From Trebouxia sp. TZW2008 (Eukaryota; Chlorophyta; Trebouxiophyceae; Trebouxiales; Trebouxiaceae), in NCBI GenBank assembly GCA_002118135.1, contig BDIU01000186.1:186001-250000 (forward strand): a DNA stretch of 64,000 nt, written 5' to 3'. The translations under genes were made by a program, and so were the position numbers. Under the pieces are notes generated by a model. The model was not told where the DNA came from and did no database searches. It worked only from the letters and a program-made list of their open reading frames with translations. Of this stretch, positions 34,026 through 48,800 are shown piece after piece (the stretch's first letter is position 1; each line of letters opens with the position of its first letter).

Positions 34026-36242
34026 GACTAAGTGGGTGTGGCATGGGAATGCAAGGCATGAGACATACAGCTAGGCGTGGCTTTGTGAATGCCAGAGGAA
34101 ATGATGGCAGGTAGCGTTCTAGGTAGCTGCGGGGCTTGACAGTCATCAAGCGTATTGCGTGTTGAATGTGCTGCCTTCTGCTCAAGCTTGGCAGCCTGCA
34201 ATACAGCACTTGCATTGCAAATAGATGGAACATGCCTCAGCGCAGAAGTTGCTGTTTGGCAAGTGCATTGCTTCTTGACGCAACATGCTGCATGCCCCCA
34301 GTGCTGCAGCCGTTTGTTGCTATGGTTGGCATGCTCAGACAACATTTGTCAGCAGTTTACCCCTGCTTTGTCATGTGCACAGCAGCAGTGTACTTTGAGC
34401 TCTCTAAGCTTGTCATCAGCGCGCTCAGATGACAGAATGCTGTGCAGGGTCATCTGTGGGCTCAACAGATGCTGAGGCTCCAGAGCTCTGATACAAACAG
34501 ATGTGCTGAATAACGACAAGCAGTCAAACACTGGACTCCATTCAAGCATATGGACAGCATGACAAACAGCACAGAAGCTTGCAGACCAGCTCACAGCCTC
34601 AGAAGGGAGGGATGAAAGTGGCGGACGACACATGATTGAGGGTGACTGCAAATATTGACCTTGGTCATGAAGCGTGATACTATATATGTACATATATTGA
34701 CTGTCGACTTGGGACTTTGACTGTGAGAGCTCCGCAGAGCTGCAAAAGCTGTCACTTTGTGAACTCTGGGCCACACAGCTGAATGCACTCAGCTGTGCAA
34801 GTCCACAGGTGTGCTGGATTCTCTATAACAGGGTAAACAGATCATGTCTACATAATACAAACGCTGTAAGGCAGCATGCATATATTTACCGGTCATGCAA
34901 ACTGTGCTCTTGGTGTTTGCAGATTTATAATGCTCAATTTTTCGAAAATTGCAAATCCTTTCAGGACTTGGGCAACAATTGCTACTACATGCTGACAGTC
35001 ACTGACCGCGTCTCATGATTGGACTGCTGCTGGGACATGTCTGTGTCAATGCCGCACTCACACTCCTTTGTTCCCGATCTCAATTACAGAACTACCCTGC
35101 GTCCAGCATTGGACAAGCTGTCGAGAACCCCAAAGCACCCTTCAATCGCACTGCAAGTCTTGACCTAACAGGTGATTGCACGTTGTCGCTATTCAAGCGT
35201 TCGCACGGTGACAATTGAGCTACATGGTTGTGATTGCCCATTCAGCGACAGTAGCCGGCGGTCAGAAGGCTAGCAGTTGAAGCTGCTGTGGAAAGAGACT
35301 TGCGTGTGATCTGCAATGGACTGGCGGATCAGCGCTGATCAGCCAGTCGCAGAGAGTTTGGAGAAGCCACCCAAGGAAACATTGATTGCCAATGAGTAGT
35401 ACATATGCCTGTACACCAAATTTGTGAGCAAAATGGGGGTCCTGAATAAACACGAACTTCCTGTGCTGTATAGCTGTGCTACACAGCTGTGATATCAGGT
35501 GTTTTTGACTTGCTGGCTTCTGAAGGCACTGCACTGTCATACAGTGTGTATGTCAGTAGCCAAATTTGCACAACGCTCAGCAACACCCCATGTCTTCTCA
35601 CCTAATTTCTTTTGGTTTTCTGCTGAAGCTCCACAGGTTGCATTCAAACATGAACTGCAATGCTATTATGGCGATGCCCTGTAGAGGTCCACTGCTTCAT
35701 TTGATTGCATTAAATTGTCTGCAAGAAGACTCGTGCCGCTTGCAAGGCATAGCAGTGTCCCTGCTGCCTCCAGCATGACAGCAAAATAGTATCAACCGTT
35801 GAACAGCAGTATCAAGGACCAATTCAATGTGATGATTTACATGCTTCTAACGATATACAATACTGAAACGCTGTAGCCTCCTGAAGACTCAGTACTCAAT
35901 CAAATACAAAGTATGCCATACAATGGCCAAAACCAGTATCTGTTCACAACTCGACATTGATATCTAAGATGTTTTGTCCAGCAAGTTGGATGCAACAGCC
36001 TGCAAAACAGCCAAAATTGTACAGCAATGCGGAGCAAAACCTATACCAAACCAGCTGATCTACTCCTACATGCATAGCAACTCTGAGAGCATCAAATACA
36101 ATTAGCTGTGTGATTGCTGCTTGCATTCACACACTCAGAAATGGGCTCACAGCAATATGCAGCAATGCCTTAGACATTGCGCAACAGTGCTGGTCTGTGC
36201 ATTGTTCTAGACAAAATTAGCACCACCAGAACAACCAAACAT
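34026..36242. other. Intergenic / 3' flanks of convergent genes, no gene seen
   Basis: Both neighbours end here: the U-box gene from the left and GOGAT from the right. No CpG-rich start region, protein-like frame or splice-consistent exon chain was found. Position about 34675-34700 holds a short TATATATGTACATATAT palindrome-like AT block. Confidence 0.5.
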
Positions 36243-39200
36243 TTACGCTGCCAGGAGCTCCTTGCGCTGTTGCTTTAGGCTGCTGACATCGAAAATGCCG
36301 CCTTGCACTGCATGACCGTTTGAAAATTTGGGTGCGTGGTTGTTGAGGAATTGGCTGACGCCTTCTGCTGCCCCTCGGCCTTCTGCAATGGCCCAAACAA
36401 CCAGCGATTGCCCTCGTCTGCAGTCTCCAGCTGCAAACACGCCCTCTATGGAGGTGGCAAACTTGCCATACTCCGCCTGCACACAATCATGTGGCATCCT
36501 TTTCACAGACTCAAACAGAGATTGATGCTGACAGAACCGATGCTGCCCTGAGACGGTCACTGGCACAATGCAGTTTATCATGCAATACTCACTTTGCAAC
36601 AGCTGGTCCTGCACCGACATGCATATCCAAGTAGCTGGGTGCAATATGTGGTACCATCCTCAATGCTCAGGAGTGTAGTCAACTCCGCAAACATAGTTGA
36701 TCATCTGAGGTGAAGACCAAACAATGGCTACAATAAGCAGCTGGCAGGACCCGTTGCGCTGCGTTGTGCCTCTGCATATTAGCGCAGTGTCACCTTGAAG
36801 TTAGAGCGAGGGTCCAGCTCCAAGCCTAGGGCCTCTGATAGGGTTGCTTCAGGCCCTAGGAAGCCCATAGCCAGCAGCACCAGGTCAGCTGGAATGACCT
36901 CTTCAGTGCCTTCCAGCTCTACCAGATTGGGCCGCCCGCCGTCCTTGCTGGCTTCCCACTTCACATGTATTATCTCAATGCCCTGCACCACAGTACTGAC
37001 AAGAATGATAATATGATTATATAATATCATATGTGATAATGCTAACTACAGTAACTACAGTATCAGAAGTATCAATAGTATCATGACACCAATGACAAAG
37101 TCCTTATGGCACGTCCCAGTACAGGCTGCGCAGTGCATCACTTCTGTCCTCAGCAGAACGAACTGAAACTGCATCTGTTTTGACCTTGTTTGTGTCTACT
37201 GCACAGCTTGGGCGTGGTTTCTTGTACTGTTGTACACAAATCGTGTGAGAGATCATACAGTATGAAAGCGAGGAAGATGACATAGGTCACACAAAGAGGA
37301 ATTGTTTCAGAGGAATTTAGGTTCTACTTGAAGGGTAGCCTAGTCCCCGAATCCTATAGAAGAGTTGTATAAGAGAACGTAGGAATAGCCTACCCGCACA
37401 TGGCCCTGTTCATCAGTCAGGAATTTCTTGCTCATCACATTGTACTTGCGTGGGTCTTTGCCAAACTTGTGATTTGCCTCAGCATGGCCATAATCCACCC
37501 TGCGACAGCATTTGCCATCAATAGACTTCAGTGAAATCGCTTTGTAACGACTGCTTTATGTGACCAAGAAAGTTGTCCTTACATCAAAGTTATCCTTACA
37601 TCTGATTGTCCTTGTTCAGAGGGACTACTGCAGTCACAATGCAGTGGTTGGTTCCCATTTGCATTGTCCTTACATCGAGAATGTCCTTATATTGGGTGTC
37701 CTTACAAAGAGAAGTTACTGTAAGTACTTGATAACTCAAACTAGTGAGTCAATCATCAAGCCATCAAGCCAGCTGGTTTGCAGGCTCATGACAAGGGTCA
37801 ACAGTCCACGCTAATCAGGACTTGCATGCAAAAGTATACCAGCTGAGGTAACACACACCACGGCACAATGCATACAGTACTGACGATAAGCCAAGGACAT
37901 GCATGCAAAATTACATCAGCTGAGGATACACACACCAGAGCACAATGCATACACTAATGAAGATAAGCCAAGTCCACCTTCCATACTTGCAAAATTGCCC
38001 GTAAATAACTGCAACAATGTCAGCACTGCTAGGGGCTGTACACAATGCCAACAATAGCTGTTTTGCATGTCCAGCAGGAATTGCTGAGACCAACAACAAT
38101 CAATTTTGCGGCTATATGTGCTGTGCTTTTCTGCTGCAGCATGAAGAGCAATGCCAACACTGGAAGGAAAGGGAACGGCATGACAAGATTTGCACGCAAG
38201 GATCCAATCATTGGAAAAACAGGTGCACACAAGGAGTGCAGCAAGCAGAAGAAGAGGTGCACCTGAAGATGCGAGGCCAGTAGGGCCATCTGTTGTTGGC
38301 AGCTCGTTCAGCGGGCGGTTGCCCCATCAACTCCAGATTGATGACGTTCTTGGCGCCGTGCCGTACGCTGGTGCCTATGCAGTCTGTGCCAGTGTCTCCA
38401 CCACCAATGACCACAACGTTCTTGTCCTGCATCAACCAAAATATCATTGAGACTGTCAAACATTGCCCAAAGTGGTCTGGGCACGATGGGCTATCTGCTG
38501 GTCCCTATGCAGTCTGTGCCGGTGTCTCCACCTCCAAACGACCAAAACATTCTTGTCCTGAATTAGAAGCAAAAGCAACTGTGAATGTACAGATTGATGA
38601 CATTCTTGGCGCCGTGCCGTACACTGGTGCCTATGCAGTCTCACAACATTCTTGTCCTGCGTTAACAAGACCATTGTCAACATCGACATGGTATACATCT
38701 ATGTGTGTGTATATGTATGCATGGCTACCCGTGGCATCATGATGCCTGTTTGCCTAAGGTCGCTGCGTATGAACATGATGCTTCCATCTGCATTGCAGCT
38801 TGTGTTGAACATGTGCGGATACTTTCATCATCACAAATGTTCTTGTCCACCACAGTGATACAGTAACACTTCGCTGAAGCATGGCAAACAGCTTCAGCAC
38901 AGTCAGTACGCCACACAGACATACAGCAAGCTGCCAAACCACCAAATGAGAACATGGCAAAGCTGTAGCTGAATTCAAGCTGTAGCTCAAAAGCGGACAC
39001 AGTGCGTTGTATAGCTGCAGCACTGCATTGATATGTTCAGCACTGCATGATTTCGCCTTTGCATCTGACGACTACTGCACTGATACAGCAACTTCTCTAG
39101 GTCTTCACTTGATGCAAGGACAATGCAGTTGGTAACCGATCAGTGCATTCTGACTGCATTGGTCCCCTTAAGCAAGGACAAGTCAACTTCAGGACAACTT

Positions 39201-42200
39201 TCCTGGTAACCAAAGCAGTTGTTACAAAGAGAACTCACTGTAGCATCAAAAGCAGCAGCTGCTCAGCAAACACACCTTTGCAGTGACTACATTACTGATA
39301 GCAGCAAAAGCAGCAGCTGCTCAGCAAACACACCTTTGCAGTGATGAAGTTGCCATCCTTGAAGTTACTGTCCAGCATGCTTTTGGTGCTGGCATGCAGG
39401 AAGTCCATGGCAAAGTGCACCCCAGTGGACTCACGCCCCTCGATTGGCAGGTCCCTGGGCTTGGTGGCTCCTGCTGCCAGTACTATGGCATCTGATGCTG
39501 ACTGCAGCTCTGCAAGGTCCACATTCTGACCCACATGGGCATTCACAATGAAGCGAACCCCTTCTTGCGCCTGCACATCAACACACAACTTCCTGATGTC
39601 AGAGAACTGTGCACAAGATGCTAGACTGCAGCTTGGCTACATCCACATTCTGATCGATATGGGCATTTACAATGAAGCCTATGCCCTCTTGTGCCTGCAA
39701 AATAGCACAAAGGTTTCTGACTTTGGGCAAAGATGCACACAATGCTGGCTGCAGCTCTGCCAGGTTCGCATTCTGACCCACATGGGTATTCATGATAGAG
39801 TTTACCCCTTCTTGAGCCTGCGGAACTATATGTAGCTTTTGGAACCCAACCAAATTTTGTACAGGATGCTGAGATTGCAACATAGCCTGCAGCCAGGCAT
39901 TGACATCCAGCCAAAGCAAACAGTGCAGCTTGTAGGACCCCATGATCAGCTGCATTTGTGATCAGTGGGCATGCATGGGCTTGTATGCAGCTGGCTAAAG
40001 TGGGTTTGTTGAGGATGCCAGGCATCAATGTAGATGCTGTGCGCGGGCACAATCGCACAGCTTTTGCTGTGAAACAGCAGTCACATACTGCGCACAGCTT
40101 TCAATGCAATCAATGCCAGTGAAACCGATGCATATGTCAACACAAGCACAACTGAAGTTTTGATAGACAACCATTGGTGGTGTGGCACCCCATTTGGGCC
40201 TGTTGCACTGAAGAAAGGGTTCAAAACTGACCATGAGATCTACTCGCCGCTGCACCACTTCCTCTTTGTCTGTCTTCATGTTGGGCACGCCGTACATCAT
40301 CAACCCGCCAATTCGGTCTGACCGCTCGTACACTGTCACCTCGTGGCCCATTTTGTTGAGCTGATCGGCAGCTGCCATCCCAGCCGGCCCGCTGCCAATG
40401 ATTGCCACCTTTTTGCCAGTTCTGAACTGCGGCGGCCTGGCTACCATCCAACCCATCTCAAATCCCTGCAGCATTGTCACATCCAGTTGAGCCCGACATG
40501 TTGTGCAGGCGGACACAGGATAGCCTCATGCTTTTCAAGTACTGACAGCTCCACTGCGCATGAGTGTCATTCTGACTTCTCGCAGTCTTTGGATGCTTTA
40601 TAGCATTACCTGCTTGCCACACACAATATTGAGACCTGATAGCTGGAGATTCACATCTGCCTGATTATCCAAATCAAATTAAGGCTTGCATGCACACACT
40701 TGTCAACTGCGCTGTGCGGGGTATTGAAAGGCCAAGGCAGTCTCTGTAACAATGAGTGAGATGCTATTTCTGATTCAATTCATGTTGAGTTGATCATGAT
40801 CCCCAAACCGAGCACGGCCACAAGGCATCTCACACAAAACTGTCTTGCTATGAATACAGTACTAATGTAGCCCACACAAGATGCCCTGCAACCCCCACAA
40901 AACTGCGCACTTCATGGTTTTGATGGGCCATTATAAACAATGATGCTCTCTGAGCTTATGGTAGCAATGCAAAGCAAGTGGAGTTTTCTTCTCAGAATTC
41001 TTGTTCCGGAGACAGACGAATAAACATGGGTACAGGCCTTCCAGTACATACCTAGCTGGGCCTGCTGAGCCTGTCTAGCACATGTTTTGAATGAAAGGAA
41101 ATGAAAATGACAGACCTTGTCGATGATGGTGCACTCCATGGTTTTGATAGTGACAGGGGGCTCATTGATGCCCAGCACGCAGCTGCCTTCACAAGGGGCA
41201 GGGCATACGCGGCCTGTGAACTCTGGGAAGTTGTTGGTCTGCAGCAGCCGGTATAGGGCTTCCTGCCACCGGCCCTTGTGCACCAGGTCGTTCCACTCTG
41301 GTATCAAGTTGCCCAGCGGACATCCTGCAGAACAATATCCCAAGTTGTTCATTAGCGGACACACTGAATAGCAAAACAATACATCAGACATCAAAGTGGC
41401 CAGCGCTATCAGCAACATCGAGAAGCTGCCTTGATGCAACATCAGCATCCAAGTGCCAGAACACAGAAATGGTTGCAGGCCACCACACAGTTGCCAAAGC
41501 CTCAACCCAAGCTGACACCTAAGCTTTCACAGGAACAGAGTCTTGTTGCATGCACGTACATAATGTCAGCAACACTCCTGATGCTATCCAGTCACAGCAA
41601 AGGCTTACCTCTGACGGCTCACCCCCAATGCATGCGAAAGCAGCAACACACACCTGATGCTGTCTGATGGCAAAACAGGAAGTGCTTCCAAGATGCATGT
41701 GAACAACAGGAGCGCCCACCTGATGCTGTCTGGTGACAGAAAGGAGTGCCACAGTCCATACACCGGGCTGCTTGGGTGTGCAGCAGCTCCTCCTGGTCCT
41801 GCTGCGGCAAGCGACCCAGCACCTCGCCGTAGTCCTGCAGCCGGTCTTCCACTGGCCTGTACGGCAGCGGCTGCCGACCGTACTCAACGAAGCCCCGCAG
41901 CTTCTCGGCGTCCCCCACCGGCTTGACGGTGGGCCTCTCGGCTTCCCAGGTCGCCTTTCGCTTTGCGACTGGAAGCCCTTCTGCTGCGTCTCTCAGCAGG
42001 TGCTTCATGTCCTCCTGAAAACAGGGCCACCATCTCTCAGGAGATATTGACTTGAGTGAGCAGATCTCTCTCAATGTGTACGCCTTTGAAAAGTTGGCTG
42101 AGCAGTGGCACCAACTATGATAATCTACTGTACTGATTGCAGCATGCAGCCTCAGTGCTCCTTGTCAAACAGCCCTGTGGCTGTGGCAACAATGGCAATG

Positions 42201-45200
42201 CCGTGTGGTCGTCTTTAGCATAGTCAATATGCACTGGCAGCATGCATATGCAGCGCCTGACGCTCAAGAGCCTGCTAGCGGCACGTCACAAGCTTGAAGC
42301 CTGAAAGCACAGGCTGCATAATGTTGCAGCAGGTGCAGACTGAAGCACTTCATGCACGCCCGTCTCTGTACAAAACCATGTGTGGATGCTTATGCCTGCA
42401 TTTGCTCTTGAACCCCCATGCTGCTGAAGCTAAGGTCTTGCAGGGTGCATTGCCATTGTGATGAGTTGATGGTCAAACGCAGCAAGCAGAAAACTTCGCT
42501 GTGTGTGTTTCAAGAGGGTGTCTATTGGGAGTGAGATGCCCACCTTTGGGTCATGCTTGGGCTTGGGGGGTTCAGGCAGACCCTCCCCATGGGCCATGGT
42601 ACCCCCCTCCCCTGCCAGAGCCTTCAGCTCAGCAAAAGCGTCCTTGTCTGCAAGGCCTGCTTGCTCCACTTCCCGTGCCTCTTCATCCTGGATTCTCTGC
42701 AAGGTCATGACATTTTTCATGGTCTGTCAGGGATAATTCTGCCTGCATGCTTCTTGCATTATACACTTGCAACTTCTGTACTTTCATGCAGGACTGCTCT
42801 CCAAATTTGCATTGTCCATATGCAGGCAGCTGATCACTAACAGGGACTGGGGCAAAGATGCTGCCCCCTCAGAAAGCACAGTATGACTGATTGCCGCCTA
42901 CAAAGCGCATGCATGCCTTGCTGCAGCATAACAGGACTGGCAGTGGTGGCTGCACAAGTGCGCACTCATGCTCAGCAGGATGAAGAGGTCCATACCTTGG
43001 TTTTTTCAGCTTCCTCCATGGCGTGTCTGTACTCATGTGGGTAGATCTTGACAAAGTGGGGCTGTACTGTCTCCCACTTGGACAGCAGTGACTTGGCCAG
43101 AGGGCTACCAGTGTGGCGGACATGCCGCTGCATCAGACTGCGCACTAGACTGACGTCCTGCAGGGCAAAGACTCCTTCATAATCTGATCAGACTAGCTTC
43201 TGACATATGCTATACCACATGAGAAGGTAGCTGATGGAACAGTCTCAGTGACTGATTTGCAGAAACAGCAAACAAGCTGGCCATGGCTAAAGCCTTGCAT
43301 TGAAACCTCAAAGTTATGGTCAAAGCTCATCTGACAGAATGGCCTACATGTTGTGATAATCACATGTCAAGATTGCAGACCAAAATGCCCTGCTGCGTGA
43401 AGAGCAGGAATGCTGACTTGGAGCTGTACATTCTCAGATAAGATAACTTGTCAAAAGCACCCTTAGTGATATAGCTGTGCCTTGTAAAAGCTCATGTCGA
43501 TTCAGGTCCAACCGCTCAGAAGCATGGCTAACACCCAATTTGACTATTTGACCAGATCAAATTACAACCCCTGAAGAGTCAGATTCACCTCCTCAGCTTG
43601 CAAAGGCTCCAAGTCACCCCTGACATCCTCATTGCACATGCCTGGCAAGTGGCCCTGGGGGTCATACACATACGCAATGCCACCAGACATGCCAGCGCCA
43701 AAGTTCTTGCCCACTCTTCCCAGAATGACGGCATTGCCGCCTGTCATGTACTCACAGGCATGGTCGCCAGTGCCCTCCACCACAGCTGTGGCGCCAGAGT
43801 TGCGCACACAGAACCTCTCTGCTGCAACCCCGCTGAAGTACGCTTCACCCTGTTGACAACACACAATGAATACTTGGGTGCCTGCTGTGCATGCTGTGCA
43901 GACTTCAACTACTACGCGACTACTTTGTGTGACACTCAAGTAGTCGCGAGTGCCCTCTACCACAGCTATCACCCCAGACTGTGCACATAGAAACTCTCTG
44001 CTGTCACTGCCGCTGAAGTAAGTTGACATCATTAAACACAGTCATTTGGTGCATGCTGTGCATACTGGGCAGATGATGTGGTCATGTGATCAACACATGA
44101 CCTTGGCAGCTGCTCAGGGCATTGCTGAGCATTGCAGTGTATCCAATGATTGTGATTAGCGGTGGCAGGAAAGTATGCTCATTGCCTAAGATCAATCATC
44201 AAGAGTATTGACCTAAACTGACAACTGCACGTCGCAAGAGAGATACTTCCAGTGTGCACAATGCAGCAACACACGCACTGCTGCATCCACAGCAGAGACA
44301 CACTGCCACATTCATTGTCCTCAGTGACGTGCATGCAGTGGAAATGCAGTGTATGCACACCTTGACAGCTCCATACAGGCACACGTTGCCCACAATGATA
44401 TTGTCCTCTGGCTTGAAGGTGGCAGACTTAGGAGGGTACACTGCAACCACACCACCTGACAAACCCTGCAGCCACAATGAGCAGAAGTTGCTGGCTTGTT
44501 GAGGCAAATGGACAAAGCTTGGATTGAGGCAACTCTGTCTCGATGTGTGCTCCTACTCTGTCAGAGTTGGGCTGCGTGCCATCTGCCAACTCAGGATAGC
44601 CAAAGCTGCTCATTTCTGATGACTTTGGTGAACTTGGCTTGACTTCACAGTCTCAAAGACCAAGATCAAGGGCTTACCTTAGCCACATAGTCATTTGCAT
44701 CTCCTTCAAGTTCAATAGTGATGCCGCTACACAACCATGCCGCCAGTGACTGCCCCGCATGCCCTGTCAGCTTGATGTGAATGGTGTCCTTTGGCAGGCC
44801 TGCCTCACCAAACTTCTTGGTCACCTCATGACTCAGCGTCGTACCAGTTGCCCTACAAGCCACATTGACAATCACTCACACAAACTATTGCAGTCACTCT
44901 AAGGTGCAGACATGGTGTACAGTACTGCACTGCACAATCACACCAGTGCTGTCAATCATGACATGCATGCCATTCATTTGCGACCAGCAGTCATCAAATC
45001 AAGCAGAAATGGGAGTGCATCTCTCCTTCTCATTTTGTGTATTGGCTTGCTTGTACCCATTGGTCACGTCAGAACATGTTTGCAATGTAGGCAGCCATGT
45101 TTTGCCAAATGAGGTGAAGGGGCAGTTGCTGACCAGACAGCAGACATTACGTACCTGCTGGTGTTGCCAATGGCAAGCAACTGTTCTTTCATGGAAAAAA

Positions 45201-45778
45201 AGACAGCAAGAAGTCTCCTCTTATGTCAAGAAAATTGTACCTGTTGGTGTTGCCAATGGGCATTTCAAGGTAGACAGGCTGTGGCTGTTGAGTGTTGGGG
45301 TCCTCAGGCAAGGCTGATGCACACTGGGGAATGAGCTGCACATCCAACCCTGCTTCCAGCCCATGATCCTGCAATAAGCACCATCTTGCATTGAGTCTGG
45401 ATACTTCCATGTTCCAGTAGGGACTGAATGGCGATGACCGATGACAGACTGTGCAGCAACAGCTTGAGCAGGTGTGCAGTAGATACTACAGAGTAGATGG
45501 AACCAACCACTTGCTGATTACAATGATGAATTAGGCACTTGTGTTGATGAATAATACCCTCAAATGACATAAAGCGATTATGTTGATGAGTGATACCTCA
45601 AGTGATGAGAAGCAGTTGTGTCGATGATTGACACCTCAAGTGATGAGAAGTGATTGAACTGGCACAAACGCTTATGCAGGTACAGACCCAAAGTAGGCAG
45701 CATGCAGAGGCTGCGAGTGCTGAAAATCCTTGAGAAAGCAATTTTTGCCTGTCTAGGCATGCATTAGTTCATCAACAG

Positions 45779-45843
<65 letters not shown>

Positions 45844-48800
45844 TTGCTGAAGAAAGCCTGCAATAGAATGCCTCAGAACAATCAGCTCGCATACCTGCTG
45901 GCGCACACATCTCTGTGCAACGTCTGCTCTCAGGGTGGCAGCAGGCAACAGGACCTTGTCCAGGTTGATGCCTTGCAGGCGGGGGTACTTCTTGATCACG
46001 TCTTGGTTGACCTCCAGCATGTCAGCTCGCCCAACCATGTCGTTCACAGTTCTGAAGCCCATTTCTGCCATGTGCTCACGCATATTCTCTGCCACCATGA
46101 AGAAGAAGTTGATGACGTGCTCAGGCTCTCCAGCAAACTTCGCCCTCAGGACTGGATCCTGCAAGTAGCAACTGTCCTCATTATTGCAGTAGTAGGTGTA
46201 GTCGTAACAAAATCACACAGTTCTGCCATGTGCTGACGCATGTTCTCTGCCGCTATGAAGAAGAAGTTGATGACGTGTTCAGGCTCTCCAGCAAACTTAG
46301 CCCTCAGGACTTGGTCCTGCAAGGCCAAAGCAGAATGTATTGTCAAATTCTTCCCCATGCTTGCTGCAAATACAGCTGCATGCAATCTGGTCTGTGCAAA
46401 TTTTTGAAGTGAAAAAGCATTGCTGGTTTGTGCTGTGACATTGCTTTTTGCTCAAGAGCAATTAGCATGTACAGAATGAATATGTGCACGACTATATAGC
46501 AGCACCAGCAAGACAGCAAAGATGGGCAGACCTGTGTAGCGACGCCAACAGGACAAGTGTTGGTGTGGCACTTCCTCATCATGATGCAGCCCATAGTGAT
46601 CAGCGGTGCTGTGGAGAACCCAAACTCTTCAGCTCCCAATAGCGCTGCAACAGCGATGTCCTTGCCAGTGCGCATCTGCCCATCTGCCTGTAGGGTTGCG
46701 CGGCCCCGCAGGTCGTTGGCCACTAGGGTTTGGTGGGTCTCTGCTAGCCCTAACTCCCAAGGCAAACCTGCAAAGAGTCCAAAAGGGTGTTGCTCAAAAG
46801 CAAGAAGAGAAAGGAAACAAAGGCCAAGAAGTGAAGACCACCTGCTGGGGCTCTGCAGCCTATGTGCCAGTAGGGCTTGGCAAGATTTGCTGCTAAGGCT
46901 AAGCTGGCTTAAAGGAGAGGTTGACGAAGAAGAAGACCCACAACAACACTTGTTGTGGCAGGGAAGAAGGGGATCAGAAAGCGACAGAGTCAGAAGTATG
47001 TGCTGGGGGCTCTGCTTTCTGTCTGCCAATGAAACTTGGCATGTTTCTGTTAATTATTGTTGTGACAACCCTTGCAGGAAGAAGAATAGCAAGACAAAGA
47101 GGAGGATGAGCCGCGGGCAGTCGTGAAAAGCTTCCTAGAAGGAGGCAATAGTGCAGCAGAGGGATGCAGACAGTGACAAACAGCAAGCCCATCTGCTGAC
47201 TTGTTGCTGGTCCACTGAGTAGCTCCCGTGCCACCGTCGTGCCCACTGCTCAGCAAGTAATCAGCATGTAGTAACAAGAAGAACAAGGCAAATGTACCCT
47301 GACGAGTGTCTGCTGGATGTCAAAGGAGGAAGCAGATGAATGCAGACAGCATGAAACAGAAGGCCAACCTGCTGACTTGATGCTAGTCCATTTAGCAGCG
47401 CCTGTGCCACTGTCGTGCCCGCTGATCATCACATGACCAGCTTGTGCTGATGAGTATGAGAAGAATGACGAGCCTCAACGAGAAGCATGACAAGCTTTGT
47501 ACCAGAGAACAGGGAAAGCAGCACGAGAAATGAGACAGCAGGTCACAGTAGCCAAACCTGCTGACTTGATGCTGGTCCACTTAGCAGCGCCCGTGCCACC
47601 ATCATGCCCGCTGATGAGCACGTGGTCTGCATGCCCCTTCACCACCCCGCTAGCCACCACTCCTACATTGTTCTCACTCACCAGCTTCACACTGACTCGT
47701 GCTCCAGGGTTTGAGCTCTTGAGGTCGTAAATGAGTTGGGCAAGGTCCTCAATGGAGTAGATGTCATGGTGAGGGGGTGGGGAGATGAGACCCACCCCAG
47801 GGGTTGAGGCACGGGTGCGAGCTATGTCTCCCTGCATCGTACACATGCACGTCACAAGAGGCCAGTGCAAGCAACGCACGCATGAATTGTGTGGAGTCTG
47901 TATCATGTAGCAATGACGTGGAAAGGGATTGTCTGCATGATTTTTGCCACTGTCCAGCTTGAAACGCCAAATGAGCAATGCAGTTAGTCACACCTCAGCA
48001 ACAAATGGCACGCTGCACCATCAGAGACTGGCTCTCACTACTTGCTAAACACCCGACCTGAGCCTGATTTGGATGCTGTACATATGACAAGACTTGATAT
48101 TTACCACATTGTTACGTAGCATGTCCTGATGCGGCTACTATGTAGCATACTTCTCCCAGTTCTGAAAACCCAATTGCATGACACAGGACATCCTTTGGCC
48201 AAAATCTTTTGAAGCATTTGAGCTGACCTGCACTTTCTGGCCAGGAAGTTCACCCCCCTCCCCAGGCTTAGCCCCCTGGGCTATCTTGATCTGCAGCTCG
48301 TCTGCATTGGTAAGGTAGTTAGCTGTCACACCAAATCGTCCAGAGGCAATCTGCTTGATGGCCGAGCGCTGCATGTTACGGCTGCCGTCAGGGTTAGGCA
48401 GCAGCCGTCGCTGATTCTCACCCCCTTCACCCGTGTTTGACTTTCCTCCCAAGGTGTTCATAGCCATGGCTAGGGTTGTGTGGGCCTCAAGGGAGATAGA
48501 ACCGTATGACATGGCGCCTGTCACAAAGCGCTTCACAATCTCCTTGGCAGGCTCAACCTGCAAGAAACATGGTGAAATGAGTTGAAGCGTCCAGACCAGC
48601 AATTTTGACGCACAAACATGGTACAAAGCAGCAATTCAAGTGAAGAAACAAAACGATTTGTTGACAAATGTCAGGGCCAGCGCTGCATGGTCTTCCAAAA
48701 GCCAAAGCCACATACCAAAGCCTGCCTTTTGTTGATGGACAGCAGTGCCACCCTTTGAGCAAGAAGGGGACAACATGGACTACTCAGGCTGGCTTGTGTT

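Larger units (their letters stand above)
36243..42014 (-). other. GOGAT small-subunit (GltD-like) domain, FAD / 2x[4Fe-4S] / NADH (exons 25-32)
   Basis: Cysteine pattern for two [4Fe-4S] clusters: [12 protein letters not shown] then [12 protein letters not shown] and [18 protein letters not shown] site: [17 protein letters not shown]. Nucleotide site: [18 protein letters not shown]-terminal FAD contact: [20 protein letters not shown]. The protein ends KELLAA at the TAA 36245-36243. This half passes electrons from NADH to the FMN barrel. Confidence 0.95.

Noticed and set aside
34349..34788. Minus-strand frames in the 34-35 kb intergenic region
   Set aside because: No ATG-led protein-like stretch, no splice-consistent chain, and no CpG-rich start.
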